Assembly: GCF_008831285.2 (NCBI RefSeq)
Contig: NC_045138.2
Location: 36,573,115 to 36,633,114, forward strand
From: Nymphaea colorata
Lineage: Eukaryota > Streptophyta > Magnoliopsida > Nymphaeales > Nymphaeaceae
DNA: 60,000 nucleotides
Direction: 5' to 3'
Each line of letters starts with the position of its first letter. Positions within the stretch are counted from its first letter, which is position 1. Shown here piece after piece: positions 1-13,589 of this stretch. The translations under genes and the position numbers were made by a program. Under the pieces are notes generated by a model, which saw nothing but the letters and a program-made list of their open reading frames with translations, searched no databases and was not told the origin of the DNA.

Positions 1-450
1 CTTTTCGTTTGCTTCCTATCTCTGGCACTAGCAAGTATTCTTATCTCATTTCATTTCATGTTAGTGGCATATCCGAGAAGAACACAACAAACATGAATGA
101 AAAAATAAATAATCCAAAAGAGTTTTAGAGGGTATATAGATGACATTCTCATCTAACCCGTTTTGTGAAAACTTGGTTTTATTTAATGAATTTTAAAAAA
201 ATTAGTTTATATTTTTGGGTGACACACAAAAGATCTGGTTGTTTGTGATAATCAGAGGGAGTTCAAGGTTTTCTTTTCTTTTTTAAAACCAGGTTTTGTC
301 AAAACCAGATTTAAAGACTCAAACACTCCCAAAGCTTGGTTTTACAAGCAAAACCAAGTTTTATCTCCAAAACCTAGTTTTGGACAAGGTTAAACTTACG
401 TGGAGGTCCGTACCCGGGCTTTTCCCCTCTAATCCTGACCCGTTCTCTTC
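1..450. other. Upstream flank of the RSRC2-like gene, AT-rich, possible MITE debris
   Basis: No coding region is seen. Between about 160 and 385 the sequence repeats short variants of aaaaccaggttttg and aaaccaagttttat in both orientations, as in the flanks of the fold-back elements further right. This suggests a degraded MITE-type insertion in the promoter region, but no clean terminal inverted repeat or target duplication could be delimited. Confidence 0.35.
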
Positions 451-456
451 TTTTTT

Positions 457-463
457 TATAAAT
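457..463 (+). promoter_or_regulatory. Candidate TATA box of the RSRC2-like gene
   Basis: TATAAAT follows a pyrimidine run and precedes a TC-rich leader (about 477-510) by the usual 25-35 bp. The next useful signal is a consensus splice donor at 602, so transcription probably starts near 485-495. Inferred from sequence only. Confidence 0.45.
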
Positions 464-487
464 GAGATGGTCTGTTCGTTCCCCGCG

Positions 488-1367
488 TCTCTTCCTCTCC
501 TCTCTCTGCTGATGCATTCCGGCCTCGTGTTGTTGGCGAACTCGTTCCTGGGGGCAACGAGCGAGGAGGACAATCTTGTCTATCTCTGAATTTCTGTTTC
601 GGTAAGACGTCGGTTCTTCTTTTCCTTTTCCCGTTATCGCTTCTGCCTCTCCTAGGGTCCCGGCCCTTCTCGGCGCTTTCTTTAGGGGTTGACATGATGA
701 AATTCGGGCATTATTTTTCTTGTTCCTAGGTTAAACACCGTCAGTGGTTGTCTTGTTTGGTTTGGGTTCAGTACGTTGACTATTTCGAGTCATTCGTGAT
801 GAATTTGTGAGCTAGGGTTTTTGGAATAACTGGCTTCTCAGTGCGAAGTTTGTTGTGGATCGTGTTTTAGATAAAGCAGGTCTGTTGGGAAGAAGTTCGT
901 AGGCTGTTTCATAAGCCAAGTCGAATGGCCTGAGTGAAGGATGCCAGGCATAATGGTGAAGAAAATTTACGTTGGCTAGATTGCTTTCCTCTATTTTTGT
1001 TTGAGATTTTCTTGTAAGTACATAGAGCATCGAATCCGAAGACTGCCTCTCCTTTGCATTGTTTGTGTTCGTCTATTTCATCCTAGAGTTGCTTCCGCCG
1101 ATCTTGTCAAGAAGATCTTCTTAGCATTGCATCCATGTCAATCCTGCGTTGTAAATTTGTTTCTCAGAAGTGTTTTATTTTCTAGCGTTATTTCCTGATG
1201 AATTTCGGATCCCACCTGTATTTCTACCGGTGAACAAGAGAAGAACTTATGGTGTCTAGAATCTTTAACTGCTTCTGGAAGCTAATACATAATTTCTTTT
1301 GGGGTCCTTCTCCTACAGTATGCTACATTTATTTGCAAAGTTAACGGAGAATATGATGTTTATCTAG
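488..1367 (+). other. Non-coding first exon and 5'-UTR intron of the RSRC2-like gene
   Basis: A TC-rich leader ends at the donor CG|GTAAG (601|602). A pyrimidine-rich acceptor ending in TATCTAG closes the intron at 1367, only 12 bases before the start codon at 1380. A long 5'-UTR intron immediately before the start codon is common in plant housekeeping genes. The exon start is inferred from the TATA-like box and is approximate. Confidence 0.5.
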
Positions 1368-1379
1368 GTCTCTTTCACA

Positions 1380-4300
1380 ATGGATTCAACTTTGGCATCT
1401 CAATCTCCTGATAGTTCGGATGCTAAACCATCATTTCGGAAGCCAGCCAGTGATGCAGTGAATCGGAGATATAGGCGGCACTCACCTGCCTCTGGATCTG
1501 CGTCACCTTCCTCAAGCGGTGTGATATTATGCTCCATTTTTCTTTGTGTTGTATTCGAAGGTCCAACCAATAGGCGTGAAAGTCCTTTAATTTGTCAGTT
1601 GGACTAGTACTCCATGTTGCTGTTTCTTTTATTTTCACTGATATGTGCTATGATATGATTTAGGAGGCACAGTTTTAACTTTTAAAAGATTACACCTCGA
1701 ACTTTTGTTAAAATGTTGGACATGTGGAAACTGACAAATTAAATTCCATTTGTTTTTTGAATCAAAAGTAGATCACAGTGAAATGATATTACTGGCTGCC
1801 TATAGGAATCTTTGCACTTTGTTCACAAGAGCAAGGTCTGTAGATTTTCCGGTTCAATTTTTTAATTTTCCTAAATTTACAGCTATGATATGGTTCATGG
1901 TAAGGGTCGACCTCATTGATCAATTGCCTGCTGCTTGGTATCTATAACTGCTGTTCTCTTGTAGATGGCAAACTTGGTCATTGTCATGTATTCATGATTG
2001 CCTGGATCTTCACATGGGCGGATGGGCAGGCTTTGTCAACCCTCACCTTTTTGAACTTAGGATAACTTATTGTGGTATTATTCATTCTTTGTCTGGTCTC
2101 ATCAAGACAGGAAGGCATGGAAAAAGGGGTGTGGGATTATTGTCATATCTGGACAGTCACCAAGAGGGAACACCAAGGTTGAGAAAAGAGGAAAAACAAT
2201 TAAAGTCCGATGTTTTCCCTGATACCTGTCTAAACATCTCAGCATGACTAAACTTCTAAAATGTACATGAGCCATTTTCTAAGATCAAGCTCCTACAATG
2301 ATAAGAAAATGAGTTCTTCTTTCTTTTATCACTTAGGATCCATGAGAGATGAAAGTCTCATGCCTGGTTTTGAATGAGAGAAAGAAGTGAGAAGTCCTCT
2401 TTCCAACTTTGACTCTCCCATTCCAATTGTTGCTTCTCTTTCTGTTACTTCGAAAGTAGCTGCTTCAGCTTCTGCCACTTAAATTTTTCATATTCCTTTT
2501 TATGGGTTATGTTTATTATCTTCTGTAGATATGTCTGGAAAATTTGAGAATAAACTAGTTCAAGATCAATCTTAGGCTTATCTTGAGCATGCGAAGGAAC
2601 TTGGATTCAGATTCATTCAAGCTTGGCTTCTTTTCTCCTAAAAATTGCAGCTTCAAAAGAAGCCCAACTGTTTTGTGAAAGTCTCGGCTATTGTTTCACT
2701 GTGCATCTAATTACAACATTTTCTGATTAGCTAGTAAATCCCTTTCATGTTCACTATTTTTTGTGTTTTTCCTTGCTAGCTTGAACTACTAAAATCTCAA
2801 ATATTGTCTGTATATGATGGTATTATTGTTTACAATCTTTGTTTTCCTTTTTGGGGCATTCGTTAGGAAGTCCAACTCGAGGGCATCGTCAGAGTCCAAT
2901 TTACTCCAGGGACGTAAAGGATGCAGATGATAGGCGGAAAAGGAAGGATGATGGAATTTTTGACAAGGGTTATGGTCATAATCACTCAAGCAAACTGAGC
3001 AGTTCTTACAGGTCTTCGGGAAGAAACTCATATGAGAGTTCACATGTTGACCGCAGGTATGATGTATATGGAAGATCTCATAGGCGGGCTGACGAAGATA
3101 GGGACTATGGGAGGTCATCTTCTCGGTATGGAAAGGATTCAAAAGGTAGTAGTCGTGGTGATTATGCAAGATATGATGGTGATCACGATCGGTCTAAGGA
3201 TGACAGATATTGGGCAGACAGATTCTCTCGAGATAAAAATGCTGATGATGGAGCACTATCAAGTAGAAATAGTGACCGAGAGCACCGAAGGGATGAGGAT
3301 TACTCCAGAAGCAAGCAGAGGAGCATGCTGGACAAGGACAGATCAGGGGATAGGGATAGACATAGAGATAGGAATGGAAGAGAGGAGGATAGAACTGATA
3401 ACAGAAGGAGCTCAAGAGATGACAGGAATGACCATTCTTCAAGCCATGAGATACATAGGGAGCATAAAAGAAGCTCAAATGCTCTTAGAGATGGCAATGA
3501 AGATCATTTAAAAGAAGCTGGTTATGGAAGCAGGATGGAATTGGATGGACAAAAGGAAGAAAGGGTGTCAAGGAGGAAGATGGATGATGTAAAGGAACAT
3601 TTTAGCAGGGAGGAACACTTGCAAGATGCATCCAAAACTTCTAGGTACAGAGACCGTGAAGAGAAGACTGGCAAAAGTCATGAGAAAGATATTGACACGG
3701 ATGTGCACAATTCATTTGACAAGAAGGTTAAACTATCCCAATCAGAAAAGGCTATTGGAGATGCTGCAAATGGTACATCTCATGAATGAAAATACTTAGT
3801 AGTTTATACGTTTACGTACATTTCCATCGGTCTGCAAATAATATCTCTTATTTCAGATCTGGAATCCTCAAGGTCATCGACACATGGAACTGAAGAGAAG
3901 TCCTCATCTAGTTCAAAGCAGTTGGAAAACCCACCTTCCAAAGGGATTCTAGAGCCTCCCAGTTCTTCTGCAAGCATTGCTGAGGCTACAAATGATCTAA
4001 ATGCTGCAAAAGTTGCAGCAATGAAAGCTGCTGAATTAGGTAAGCAGGTCCCTTTGGATTTTTTTTTTGGCAGGTGAATCTTGGTTTGTTCCATACCCGC
4101 TTATGCTGTTTGTTGGATGGCATCTTACCATCAAGTTCTGATCTTGTTCCATGATTTTGATCCACATCATTAAACAAAATTCTTGGTGCTTCATTCCTTC
4201 TGTCAGACTTGTGCATATCCTTGTTTTGAATTTCATGAAAGCTTTGTTCCTGAAAGATTATGTTTTTTCATGTCTACAGAAATTTTCTTAAATGATCTGT

Positions 4301-6869
4301 AGGCTCGGAATCAAGCTACTCTCAAACACTTCTTCCCTTCACTATATCCATAGTGATGAAAATGTGCACCGCTATTAAAACGTCACTATAGTGGTTTTTT
4401 TCTCACTTCTGCCTTCCCATAACCATAATAACCTTCTCTAATTCGCAACTCTATCTCTATAACCGTTAGTGAGGATGCAAAGCTTTTTAGCCATCTCTGG
4501 CTGGAGGCTGGTATCAATGTTTGGACCCTGGCACTGTCTGGTTGATCACCAGTTGGAAATGGCCAGGAAAGAAAAGTGTATTTTTTTATATGTTGTTGGT
4601 ATATTTTCCAGCCACCTACCATCTGGGATTGATGTTCACTAGTGTCGTCTGTGTAAGTTTAGGAATTTGGTTGGAGTTTATTTTCCTACTTCCTAGTTTT
4701 CTTTTGTTTTTAAAACCAAAATTCTGTTACATGTTTGCTAGAACCTGGTTTGGGGTTCAAAGTTGGTTTTCTTTAAACCAAATTTCGGTCCCTTGTCATA
4801 CAAACAGGGCCCAAAATCTACTTGATAAACTAAAACTTAAATAATGGTCCAAATGGACCACCCAGTTGGTTGTGGCAGACCACATCTAAGAATGTAGACC
4901 TGCACTTCAGCTGATGAATGCTGCATCTATGCCCACTTCATTTCACACTGTACCCTTGGTGCTTCTGTTCTGTTGGAGGCTCCATTTAAAATTGATCATC
5001 AGCACTGGTGGTTCTGTTTTCATATTTGAAAGGCACCTTCTAGTTTGATGAGTACTGGACCTATCATTGACTTCCACGTTGTTTCGTGGAATTGAGTAGC
5101 ATATCGCGGAATTGGCTGTCTCATCAGAGATACCCTAGTCCTCTTCCACTTCTGTCAACATTAAGTTGGCTTGCATTATTTGGGCATTTATTTAATTTCT
5201 GTGACTCTGTTTGTATGAATGTCATATTGCAACATATGTAAAAATATTTCCTGTTGTAACACAGATTTGCATTAGTGAATGTTTGGTTAGAATGTAGGGC
5301 ATGCGTGTATGCATCTATGTGCCAAGGCTTCTGCCAAGATCTAGTTAAGATAGTTTTTCTCAAATGATTTGTTGTCTTCTGGGAAGTATGTTTTCATCAA
5401 TGACTTATTAGTTACTTTTTCTTGATGTGGACACAAATTAAGATAATTAGTAATGGCATCTGCTATAAAACCTCAAGTTTTAAATATCTATAACCTGAAA
5501 TGGGTGTTGTCCTGCTAGATGCACTTGCTTGTATTTACTTCTCTTTTGACTGCACAGTGTCTAGGGAATGAACCATGTCAAAGTGCTGGGCTTTTTTTAT
5601 TATGCTTGACGTCATGCTTCTGAAATCAACCGGTGTCTCCTGCTAATTGATGGTTGGATTTGGTCCTCTTGATTTTGTAATGTACTGATAACCAGGGCAA
5701 TAGTTGCTCACATAATGTTCTATATAACACTATTGTCTGGATGGCGGCTGTCTTGGGGAGAAAAATATCCTACGACCTATCCATGTGCTGGCACTTTGGT
5801 GTTTGTCATTTTTGTTTCCTTATATGATCCAAGGGGTTGATGGGTTGGCCTTGAATATTAAGATGTGCTACTGGCGATCTCTCTCTCTCTCTCTCTCCTG
5901 CTCGAGACACACATATAACCTTGGTGGTATTTTCACATCAGTAAGCAGGCTGCTGGCTGCAGCATAGGCACCTGAGCAGCCCAAACGAAGAACAATTTTG
6001 GAAGGTTTTTATACCAATTGTTCTTTTTGATCTATGTTTTGTTGGTATTGGAATTTTTGAAACTCACCTTCCTTGTTGATTCTTGCTCAATTTATCCTCT
6101 ATCATTGTTGCATCAACTTGGACCAATTAGTGTCCAGCTAGTCCAGTTCAAGGGTTTGGCACTGCTGTTTTTTTGACAACATATGTAGGTGTCACTTACC
6201 AGTGAACAATCTCATGGTTTTAGTATCGGATTCTTGGTAAAGACCAAGGCTTTCTTGTTACTGAAAGAGGATCGTCTACCCATTGGCAGTGAACAAAAAT
6301 CTCGTAGGGGTTGGTTACTTGTCTACAGAACAGAAGAAAAAATTATTATGGGGGAATAAGAAGAATGCTACGGTGGAAGAGGTAAACTTCTTGCATGCTT
6401 TCTACAATTGAAATTGGAGCTGTTCTAACCTATAGCTCTCCCTTTGGAGCTGCTCTTACCTGTAAGATTCCGTTTTTATGCTGTAGTCTGGCAACCGCTG
6501 GGACATGGCTTTGTTTTCTGATAAGGAACGCCAAGAGAAATTCAACAAACTCATGGTAATTTTTGAATTTCCTATCCTATCTTTTAAGTTATACCAATTG
6601 TAATATATATTATGTTTCGTACTGGATTCTCGCTAGTTCATTTTGACCCCTACTAACACATTTTTAGAGCCTGAGTTTGCCTTGGTACATCTGGCCAATT
6701 GTAGGGTGTGAAGGGCGACCCAAAGCTGGACCATGCAGGGGAAGACAAAGATGGTGCGGACAGTGCTCTTCGTGCAGAGAAGCAGAAAGAACTCCAACTC
6801 GATCTAGAGAAGCAATACACTGCAGGCCTGAGGCGGAGGGATGGCAGAACTGTTGGCCTCGGTCTGTAA
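1380..6869 (+). CDS. RSRC2: RSRC2-like arginine/serine-rich protein with C-terminal SMAP domain
   Basis: Six coding exons join in frame into 517 residues: 1380-1518, 2867-3772, 3857-4039, 6290-6381, 6487-6555 and 6705-6869 (stop TAA). All introns are GT-AG. Residues about 1-350 are a low-complexity region rich in Arg, Ser, Asp, Glu and Lys (RDRDRHRDRN, DRRSSRDDRND type), as in SR-related splicing proteins. Residues about 350-405 form a Ser-rich linker. Residues about 405-517 match the SMAP domain: AAELVNKNLVGVGYL, then KKKLLWGNKKN, RWDMALFSDKERQEKFNKLM, and an end in GLRRRDGRTVGLGL. That arrangement is typical of RSRC2, a nuclear protein linked to pre-mRNA splicing. The start is the first ATG after the UTR intron and is followed by a Ser/Pro-rich N-terminus. 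The role is inferred from the family; the exon chain is seen directly and every phase fits. Confidence 0.9.
4040..6289 (+). other. Large third coding intron of the RSRC2-like gene (2.25 kb)
   Basis: The intron runs from the donor TTAG|GTAAGC to the acceptor TTGGCAG. It interrupts a Val codon in the conserved string AAEL-V-NKNL, so no coding exon is missing between its ends. It contains a (TC)n tract and, at about 4650-4830, a stretch with opposed aaaacc/ggtttt motifs resembling MITE debris. Small open frames inside it have no recognisable product. Confidence 0.75.
5879..5897. repeat. (TC)n microsatellite in intron
   Basis: An uninterrupted CT/TC dinucleotide run inside the third coding intron of the RSRC2-like gene. 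Confidence 0.9.
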
Positions 6870-7470
6870 CACCTTATCCTTTTCATACTGTTAGAGATAC
6901 TTGGCATAACCGAGTCTGTATCTTTAAATTCTGGCCTCGGGTCCTGTTTGTTGTCTCTGCACTTTGGAAGTTGGTTTATATCAAAGTCGATGATGAGCTT
7001 TGGTCTCCTTCGCCTTTCTCGACTACTCATGTGGGCAATGGCTTCATGTTTCTTTCTCCCTGTAGCACGACCAAAAGAAATCAGGGTACTGGTCGTAACA
7101 GCAAAGCTAGTGGTTCTGTGCGCTGGACCGAAGCTTAAGGCCTTGTGGCTACTAACGGCTGATGGCAGTGTCAGGCAGCCTGACAGTTTGAAGGGCTCTA
7201 CAAAACCGAACACATGGGATTGAGAGGGCTGGATTCAGGACGGCTCCGAGGAGCTTAGGTCGAAGCAAAGGTTTGATCTCTGCGAGCTGGGGAGCTGCAG
7301 GGGGCTGGGTTTGTGTTCTTCAAGACGCACACAAGATCCTAGCCAACGCTGCTTTTGGTTTTGGCTGTAGATAAAATTATGAAAGAAGAAGGGAATTAAG
7401 AAGCAGTTTTGACCGATTGGTTTGATTGACTTAGTGCATGGTTTATACCAAGTACAACAGTAAATGGTTT

Positions 7471-7480
7471 AATAAAATAA
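7471..7480 (+). terminator. Candidate poly(A) signal of the RSRC2-like gene
   Basis: Overlapping AATAAA motifs (AATAAAATAA) lie about 600 bases after the stop codon, at the end of a moderately GC-rich 3' region. They would end a long 3' UTR. Not proven; an intron in the 3' UTR cannot be excluded. Confidence 0.4.
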
Positions 7481-8382
7481 AATGGTATAATTTGGAGCCA
7501 CTAGAGCTCCGTCGTGTGCTAGTTCGTTCTTTCAGACGTTTCACAACATAAATTTTGCAAGTTTTACAGATGGATGGATAGAAACTAGGGTGTAAAAATA
7601 AAGAAAATTAACTTGACGTGAACGTGTTTTCATTATGCTACAGAAGGTTGGCTATGTCGTAAAAACTTTTATGACGTCTAGGGCAGGGTGACTTTCACAT
7701 TTTGATATTTTTAGATGGGCCTCGCTTTTTTTCTAAAAATTCTCATGTAAAGTATTTGAGTTATTTTTTGGCGCTGTCAGCAATATTAAGCCTTACATTG
7801 AAAAGGTAAACGTTTACACTTTACAGCCATATGATGGTTTTTGAAACAAGAAGAAGTTCTTAAGTATGTATATTTAGAACATATATTCCAAAAACATAAT
7901 ATTCTTCTTAACTACTGTTATTTGGAGTATTTAGTTGTCTTGAATCTGATCAATTTGCACGTTCGTGTGGCAGTTGAGGTGTGTTCACCGTACAGCTGGG
8001 CGCTCGACCCAAGTGTTGCATCTTACCTTCGGTTTTGGTGTGGCACATAACCAGTTTGTTAAAATGGAAATTTAATCGGATGCGATTTTGATTTACTAAT
8101 TCAGCTAAATCGTCATGAATTTAAAATATTATTACATAAATTAATATTATAAAAAATAATTTTAAATATAGAAGATGATAAATATTAAAATAGTAAAAAA
8201 AAATGTGGCAGATAGCATTTGTAAATCATCCGCGGTGCATCAAACCTATGTGCCACCAACTGCATCCGAGTCCACCATCTGAGGTTAATTTCCCCAGAAC
8301 CACCTGCACACATCTTTATGAGTACTTCCCATACCACATGCAAATCTTTGCAGCCTAGCCTAATTGATTATAATAAGAGGTT

Positions 8383-8387
<5 letters not shown>

Positions 8388-8424
<37 letters not shown>
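8388..8424. repeat. (GA)n microsatellite
   Basis: A run of about 18 GA units in intergenic DNA, likely length-polymorphic. Confidence 0.95.
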
Positions 8425-8428
<4 letters not shown>

Positions 8429-11345
8429 GTCAATTGTCAAATTGCGTGGTGATTCTGCAAAGCAGCAATATGGCGATGATGCATGTTCTGCAGATATCAA
8501 GGCTGGTGGGTGAAAGATAAACTCCTTCATTGGAAATGAAGGGCGTCCCTGATGATTGCCCACATATGGGTGCATAGCTGCTACTCATACTTCACCCAAT
8601 TAGGCAGATGTGACCAGTTACCGAATAACCGTACCTGGATATCCATCATAGTTGGATATTTCTGCTAGATTCAAATGCAAAATCATGACCGGACGTCCTC
8701 GCCGCAATATTGATCAAATCTAGATGTCCTGTCCTCGCTTTGACTAACTGGGGGGTTAGATTCAGGTGGTAATCGGAAAGATCCACCACAGTTCCCAAAT
8801 ATAGATTCGTTCAAGTCTTCCATTCCTTCAGACTTCAGAGAATAGATGGCCGCTACAAATTTATGCCTCAGTCCTTGAGATGCCATCTCAGTGTTCGCTG
8901 GTGTCGATTCTGCAGTCTGGACAGCCATGGACGTGTTGCTGTGCTGCCATTTGCACGCTATTAGATTGCACTGCAACCTTGTGAGGAAACCGAAAAAGGA
9001 AGAAGGAAAATGGCAGCAATGGTTGATTTTAAAATAAGGAATGAGGTGGAAAGATGGTGCGTATTGTTCCCCGCGTTTTGCTTATTACCTCTCTCTTCCT
9101 TCATCCCTTTTTAATCACCACCGCCACCGCCATCACCATTTTCTTTTTCTTTCTTTTACTTAAACCTTGGGAGTGAAAGTGCGCACCACTTTGGGAGTCT
9201 TTCTCGGATTAGTATTATTTTGTGGTAAAGTGCGATCTACACAGATCTCGATGAAACTGGTTTCAGAAAACACGTATAGATGGTTTACCATTGTGAACAT
9301 CAATGAGGTGCGATATGCATTGGGAAGTCATTCGACAGATGAATAGTCGTCCTCTCAGAGTTTATGTGCACATTTCTAACTCAATTTTCAGATGATGGTG
9401 CCAGAAGATAAAGCCTCAAAATCCAGATAATTCTTGCTTATAAAGGAACCATGTTAGGATATTTTTGTACAATTATCCAAACTATGAAATCCTGAAAACA
9501 TGGGGTCTTGCTTATCCATGTATTATATGTGGGAGACATATCTTGTACGGTTCACTTTTTACTCAGTTTTAGAAGCCTGGCCAGAAGGACAGGACAAAAG
9601 AGCACAACACAAATACTCTTGTTTAAGTTTTCATTTCCCTAATAATGTAACATATCGGAATCCTTGACATGTCTGGTTCCTGTACAAATCGCAATTGCAA
9701 ATATCTTACACGCCTGTATTGCTGAAGATCAGGTTTTTCCTTTCAAATTCGAGTAAAAAGGGTTTCACGTATTCGAATTCAATGGGTGTAAAGCACTGAA
9801 CACCTAGGATATTGAACAAATGTTTTTGGGAAAAAATCCTAACTAATAATTTCTTTTAAAAGAATAAAAAGACAGGAAATGGGCATTTTACATCCACCAG
9901 AAACAAGAGGGAGTGAGCTGCGAATCAATTCCCAAATACCCTTTTTAAAGAGGTTTTCACAAAGACACGTTTCTTCTTGAATCTAGGAGTTACACAACAG
10001 AGCAAAACATTTCAGCCGGAAACATTATCTATTTTCTCATAGTTGCTTACAAAGCGTGAAGAAGATGATGTGAATTTAGTGCGCCAATTAATTGACAAGA
10101 AAACAGGAAAACCTGCTCGATCACTAAGATGAAATTGGATAATGCCGTCCGTGGTGTGATGCGTTTCTGAATTTCATATTCTTTTGCTTGGACCGGCACC
10201 TACTTTCTTATTTTCTACAGCCACCTTCATATTTTCTATGTTTCCTTTCAGCCCACATGGAAAATGCTTAGCACCCCTTTTTGGCTTTGATGAATGGTAT
10301 CTGACCTAATTATGGGCCCGAGTCTACATATCAGGCACATGCAAATCAAGGGTTTATATGGATCCGTTTAAAATTTAACTTATATAATAAGATAATGAAC
10401 ATACATAGAACAGGCCTGAGCTGCTTTCTCCCGTGCTGGTCAGTCCGGTTCAATGAACTCGATGTTAATTTAATGGTAGCCTGCAGATTCCGGCTGATCA
10501 CACCTTTGACTACTTGTCGTATCTATGTGATTATAAGCTTTTTCTTCGAATTTTTTGTGATGGTTTCCAACTCGAGCTTTGTATTAGTGATGGGTGTTCA
10601 CATGAATCATGATTCAAAGTCTAAAGTGGACTTTATGAAGAACAAACTTTACATGCATGGCTTAGCATGATCTAATTTGCCATTAAAAGTAAGCAGAAAT
10701 TCTATTCTTCTGCTGCCCGGCCCCCATAAATTCTAGATTGCAGTGACTGGCATGCTTTGACGATTCATTATTGGTATTAGTACACGTATGAAGTACCTAT
10801 GGTCAACATACCTTTTATACTTATAAGACTCAACATTCAATAAGAAACTTTTTGATGGTTGGAAGTGGGAGCAAATTAGTTGGGAGTCGCCAAAAATTTA
10901 ATATAAAACCATATGAATAAATATGAACAAGGTAGAAGGCCCAATGGTCAGATCCCCAAGAAGCTCAATCTTTTCAAAGTCCATGTGCCAATTACTAAAA
11001 ACTGGCAAAAGCAAAAACTTTATGAGCTGAATATCAGAGAGAACGCCAGTCACAGTCATATGGGCTAGTTGAGAGATAAGGGGACGGTGCCTTTAGAATA
11101 AGACAGGTGTTGCCTAGTGCAGGGGCTTATTCAACGAGTGACTCATGTCAAGCCACATATTACATAAATCCACTACATGGAGCCAAGGCAGACTCACCTT
11201 TACTTTGCATGGTGTCTGCCCTTATCAAGACATTGCTAGGTCCACACGAGTCTGTCTTTCTCTGCCCCACACTTACCTCAATCCATTAATAATTCCCATA
11301 GAATTGGTTCCACTTTCGTGAACAGCATTCACCAACTTGGGTGCA

Positions 11346-11460
11346 ACTATAAATCCATCAACACCACTCAAAAAAGGTAACTCCAGCCAACACCATGGCT
11401 TCATGGGCACCAAGATTGTAATGACACTTGTCCCAGCCAGACCAACTACGCTTTAAGGCC
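11346..11460 (+). pseudogene. Possible 5' remnant of a small secreted-protein gene
   Basis: A TATAAAT box (about 11,347) is followed 40-45 bases later by ATGGCTTCATGGGCACC in good start context. That frame stops after eight codons. An overlapping frame from the next ATG reads MGTKIVMTLVPARPTTL and then stops. The pattern resembles the beginning of a short signal-peptide gene, such as a lipid-transfer-type protein, broken by small indels. This is a weak call: no mature domain follows. Confidence 0.15.
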
Positions 11461-13589
11461 ACTACTGGATGCAAATCTGGTAGCAGATTTGTGTTTTTTT
11501 TTTGTCTGAAAATCTTTATGCTGAACAAGTGGCTCCATTTACCTAGCTTGGAAGGTAGTGTAAGGAGTTGTTTTAGTAGTAGGCATACCTGATTGAGGCA
11601 GATTCATGCAACACTGTAACTAATGTTCTATGAATCTAACCCAATCTTTAGGTAGATGACTCTTAAGAGTTTCAAATTCTCCCTAATCTCCTATTATCTA
11701 TTCCAATAAAATTGAAGACTTTGGTTGTTGATAAAACAAACAAGTTTTGTTGGAATTCTTTGGCAAGTATCGAATTTTGGGTATTTACCATCAGTTAAGA
11801 ATGAAAATATCTGTATGACGTAGGCCCACTCCCATTTGAAAAAGGGAACTGATATGTTCCACTTGTTAACAGCCAAAAAAGAAAGGGAAAAGGAAACTGC
11901 ACACAACCTGGCCTAAAATTGTAGCCCATATTATAACTCTTATCTTAACCTAACCAGTCTTCGTCTTACATTATTTTTTGCAGCTTCATGCAGAATTTCA
12001 AGAAATTGACACCATGCATATCTGAGCCCCCTTGAGAGTCTCTTGTTTCTAAGACTAAGATATAATATACTGGAGGACCACGTTGTTATGGCATCATTCT
12101 CACCCCTTACAAAAGCGTCACCAAAGATTTGGAGGATCCAAAAACAGCCTTGACCAAGGTTCCAAATAAAGATTTAGGGAATATTACTTTGTTTCCATGT
12201 CCTTTTCCACTAAAATGTTCTAGTCTTTGTTTATTTATTTAAGTATCCTCCGTTTACCTATTCTGTTTTTCATGTTGGTTCGTGTCAGACTCCAATGAGG
12301 TGTCGACACAGAGACGATAACAAAGATGCTCGTTCTTTATAGTGTTTTGCAGGGTGGAGGTATTCTGTACCGGATAATTTTTTCTCTCCTCTCTCTGCTG
12401 CGACCTGTCCCGAACCCAACTCCTTATCGGACTATGTCTTTATCGGGCCACAAAATTGAGTTCCTATGTGCGTGCGTGAGAGATTGAGAAGTCTTCCTTT
12501 GATTAGGAAATGATATAGTCATAATAAACCAACCTGCTATTTGCATTGAAACCAAACCATCTTGGCTGGCAAGGCCACATGATTAGTCCGTTGGTAACTG
12601 AATTCCATTCAAAGAATGATATTACAAGAAAAAGAACTGGGTTCGTTGAACTTTGAAGACAAAGCAGATATATATCTATAACACCCTATACGTGTGTAGT
12701 ATCTATCTCAGTCGCACCTGAAGATTGCCGTAACCTGGCACAAAGCGGGTCTAACGAGGCCCTACGTGCAAGAAAGAAAAAAAAAATCTATTCCATTAGA
12801 GACTGACATGCTTCTCTTCAAGTGCATTACTCCTCAAAAAGAAATTCAAGGTTTTCAGTTCGACGTGACTCAGGTCCCACTGAAAATGCAAAATACAGTG
12901 TTCTGCGAAGGAAAGCGCCGAGCAAAGTTTAATTTTTACCGTATCTTAAGAATTCAAGCCAAGTTTAACCTTTGCTGTGTCTAAGAACTCACATTAAAAT
13001 TCTTCTGAACTTGTTAAAAGGAAAATTAGAAATAGGAAAGGTTGTGAATTTATGCACACAGCCTAAATTGATCTCCTCCTTCAGGGGAGGGGAAATTCAG
13101 AAATAAAAATCTAAAATAGATACATGGTGGGCAAAGAATTTTCTCATTAATAGAAGTGGGGATGTAGAAGCTACCGAATAACTGAAAAGAGCAAAAGCTT
13201 CTTTCCAAATTCTTTCCAAGTCTATCGTCTCATATTCTTTTCTATTGGTGGGGAACGGGCATGAAAAGAAGATGGGCAGGGTGTTGGATGGCCAATCATT
13301 GAGTAAATTGTATCGAACGGTTAAGCTGCGCTCAACACCAGAATTGAGTGTAACCATTCAGCACCTGTGGCTGTGGACAGGTTTGGTGGTGGTGGCTGGA
13401 GAAGGGACCAGGTTTGAGTGGCTCTGGTTCGCCTAAACGAGCCCACAAAATTTGGCTGGATGATAAAAAGGCGTTGGGGAATTCTGGTTTGGCCTAGTTT
13501 GGTAGAAAAAAGATAAAAAGAGAGGAGGGAGGGGGAGGAAGGTTCGCCTGACTGTGGTGAAGATCAGGTGGGAGCAGTGAGGGTCTGGA

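Larger units (their letters stand above)
7490..13450. other. Gene-poor intergenic region
   Basis: About 6 kb of AT-rich DNA without a recognisable gene. Open frames are short and resemble nothing known. The longest, on the - strand at 8683-8976 (97 codons), has mixed composition and no domain I recognise. Local items worth noting are a (GA)n tract at 8388-8424 and a promoter-like stretch at 11,346-11,460. Confidence 0.6.

Noticed and set aside
3032-3511. A 159-codon + strand frame and long - strand frames within the RSRC2-like second exon
   Set aside because: They are out-of-frame readings of the Arg/Ser-rich coding exon. The chosen frame alone splices in phase to the conserved SMAP domain.
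4521-4844. A 107-codon frame in the third intron of the RSRC2-like gene
   Set aside because: Lies wholly inside an intron whose ends rejoin a conserved peptide. Composition is that of random AT-rich DNA with no domain.
8683-8976. A 97-codon - strand frame
   Set aside because: No recognised domain, no splice partner found. Kept only as a remark on the intergenic region.
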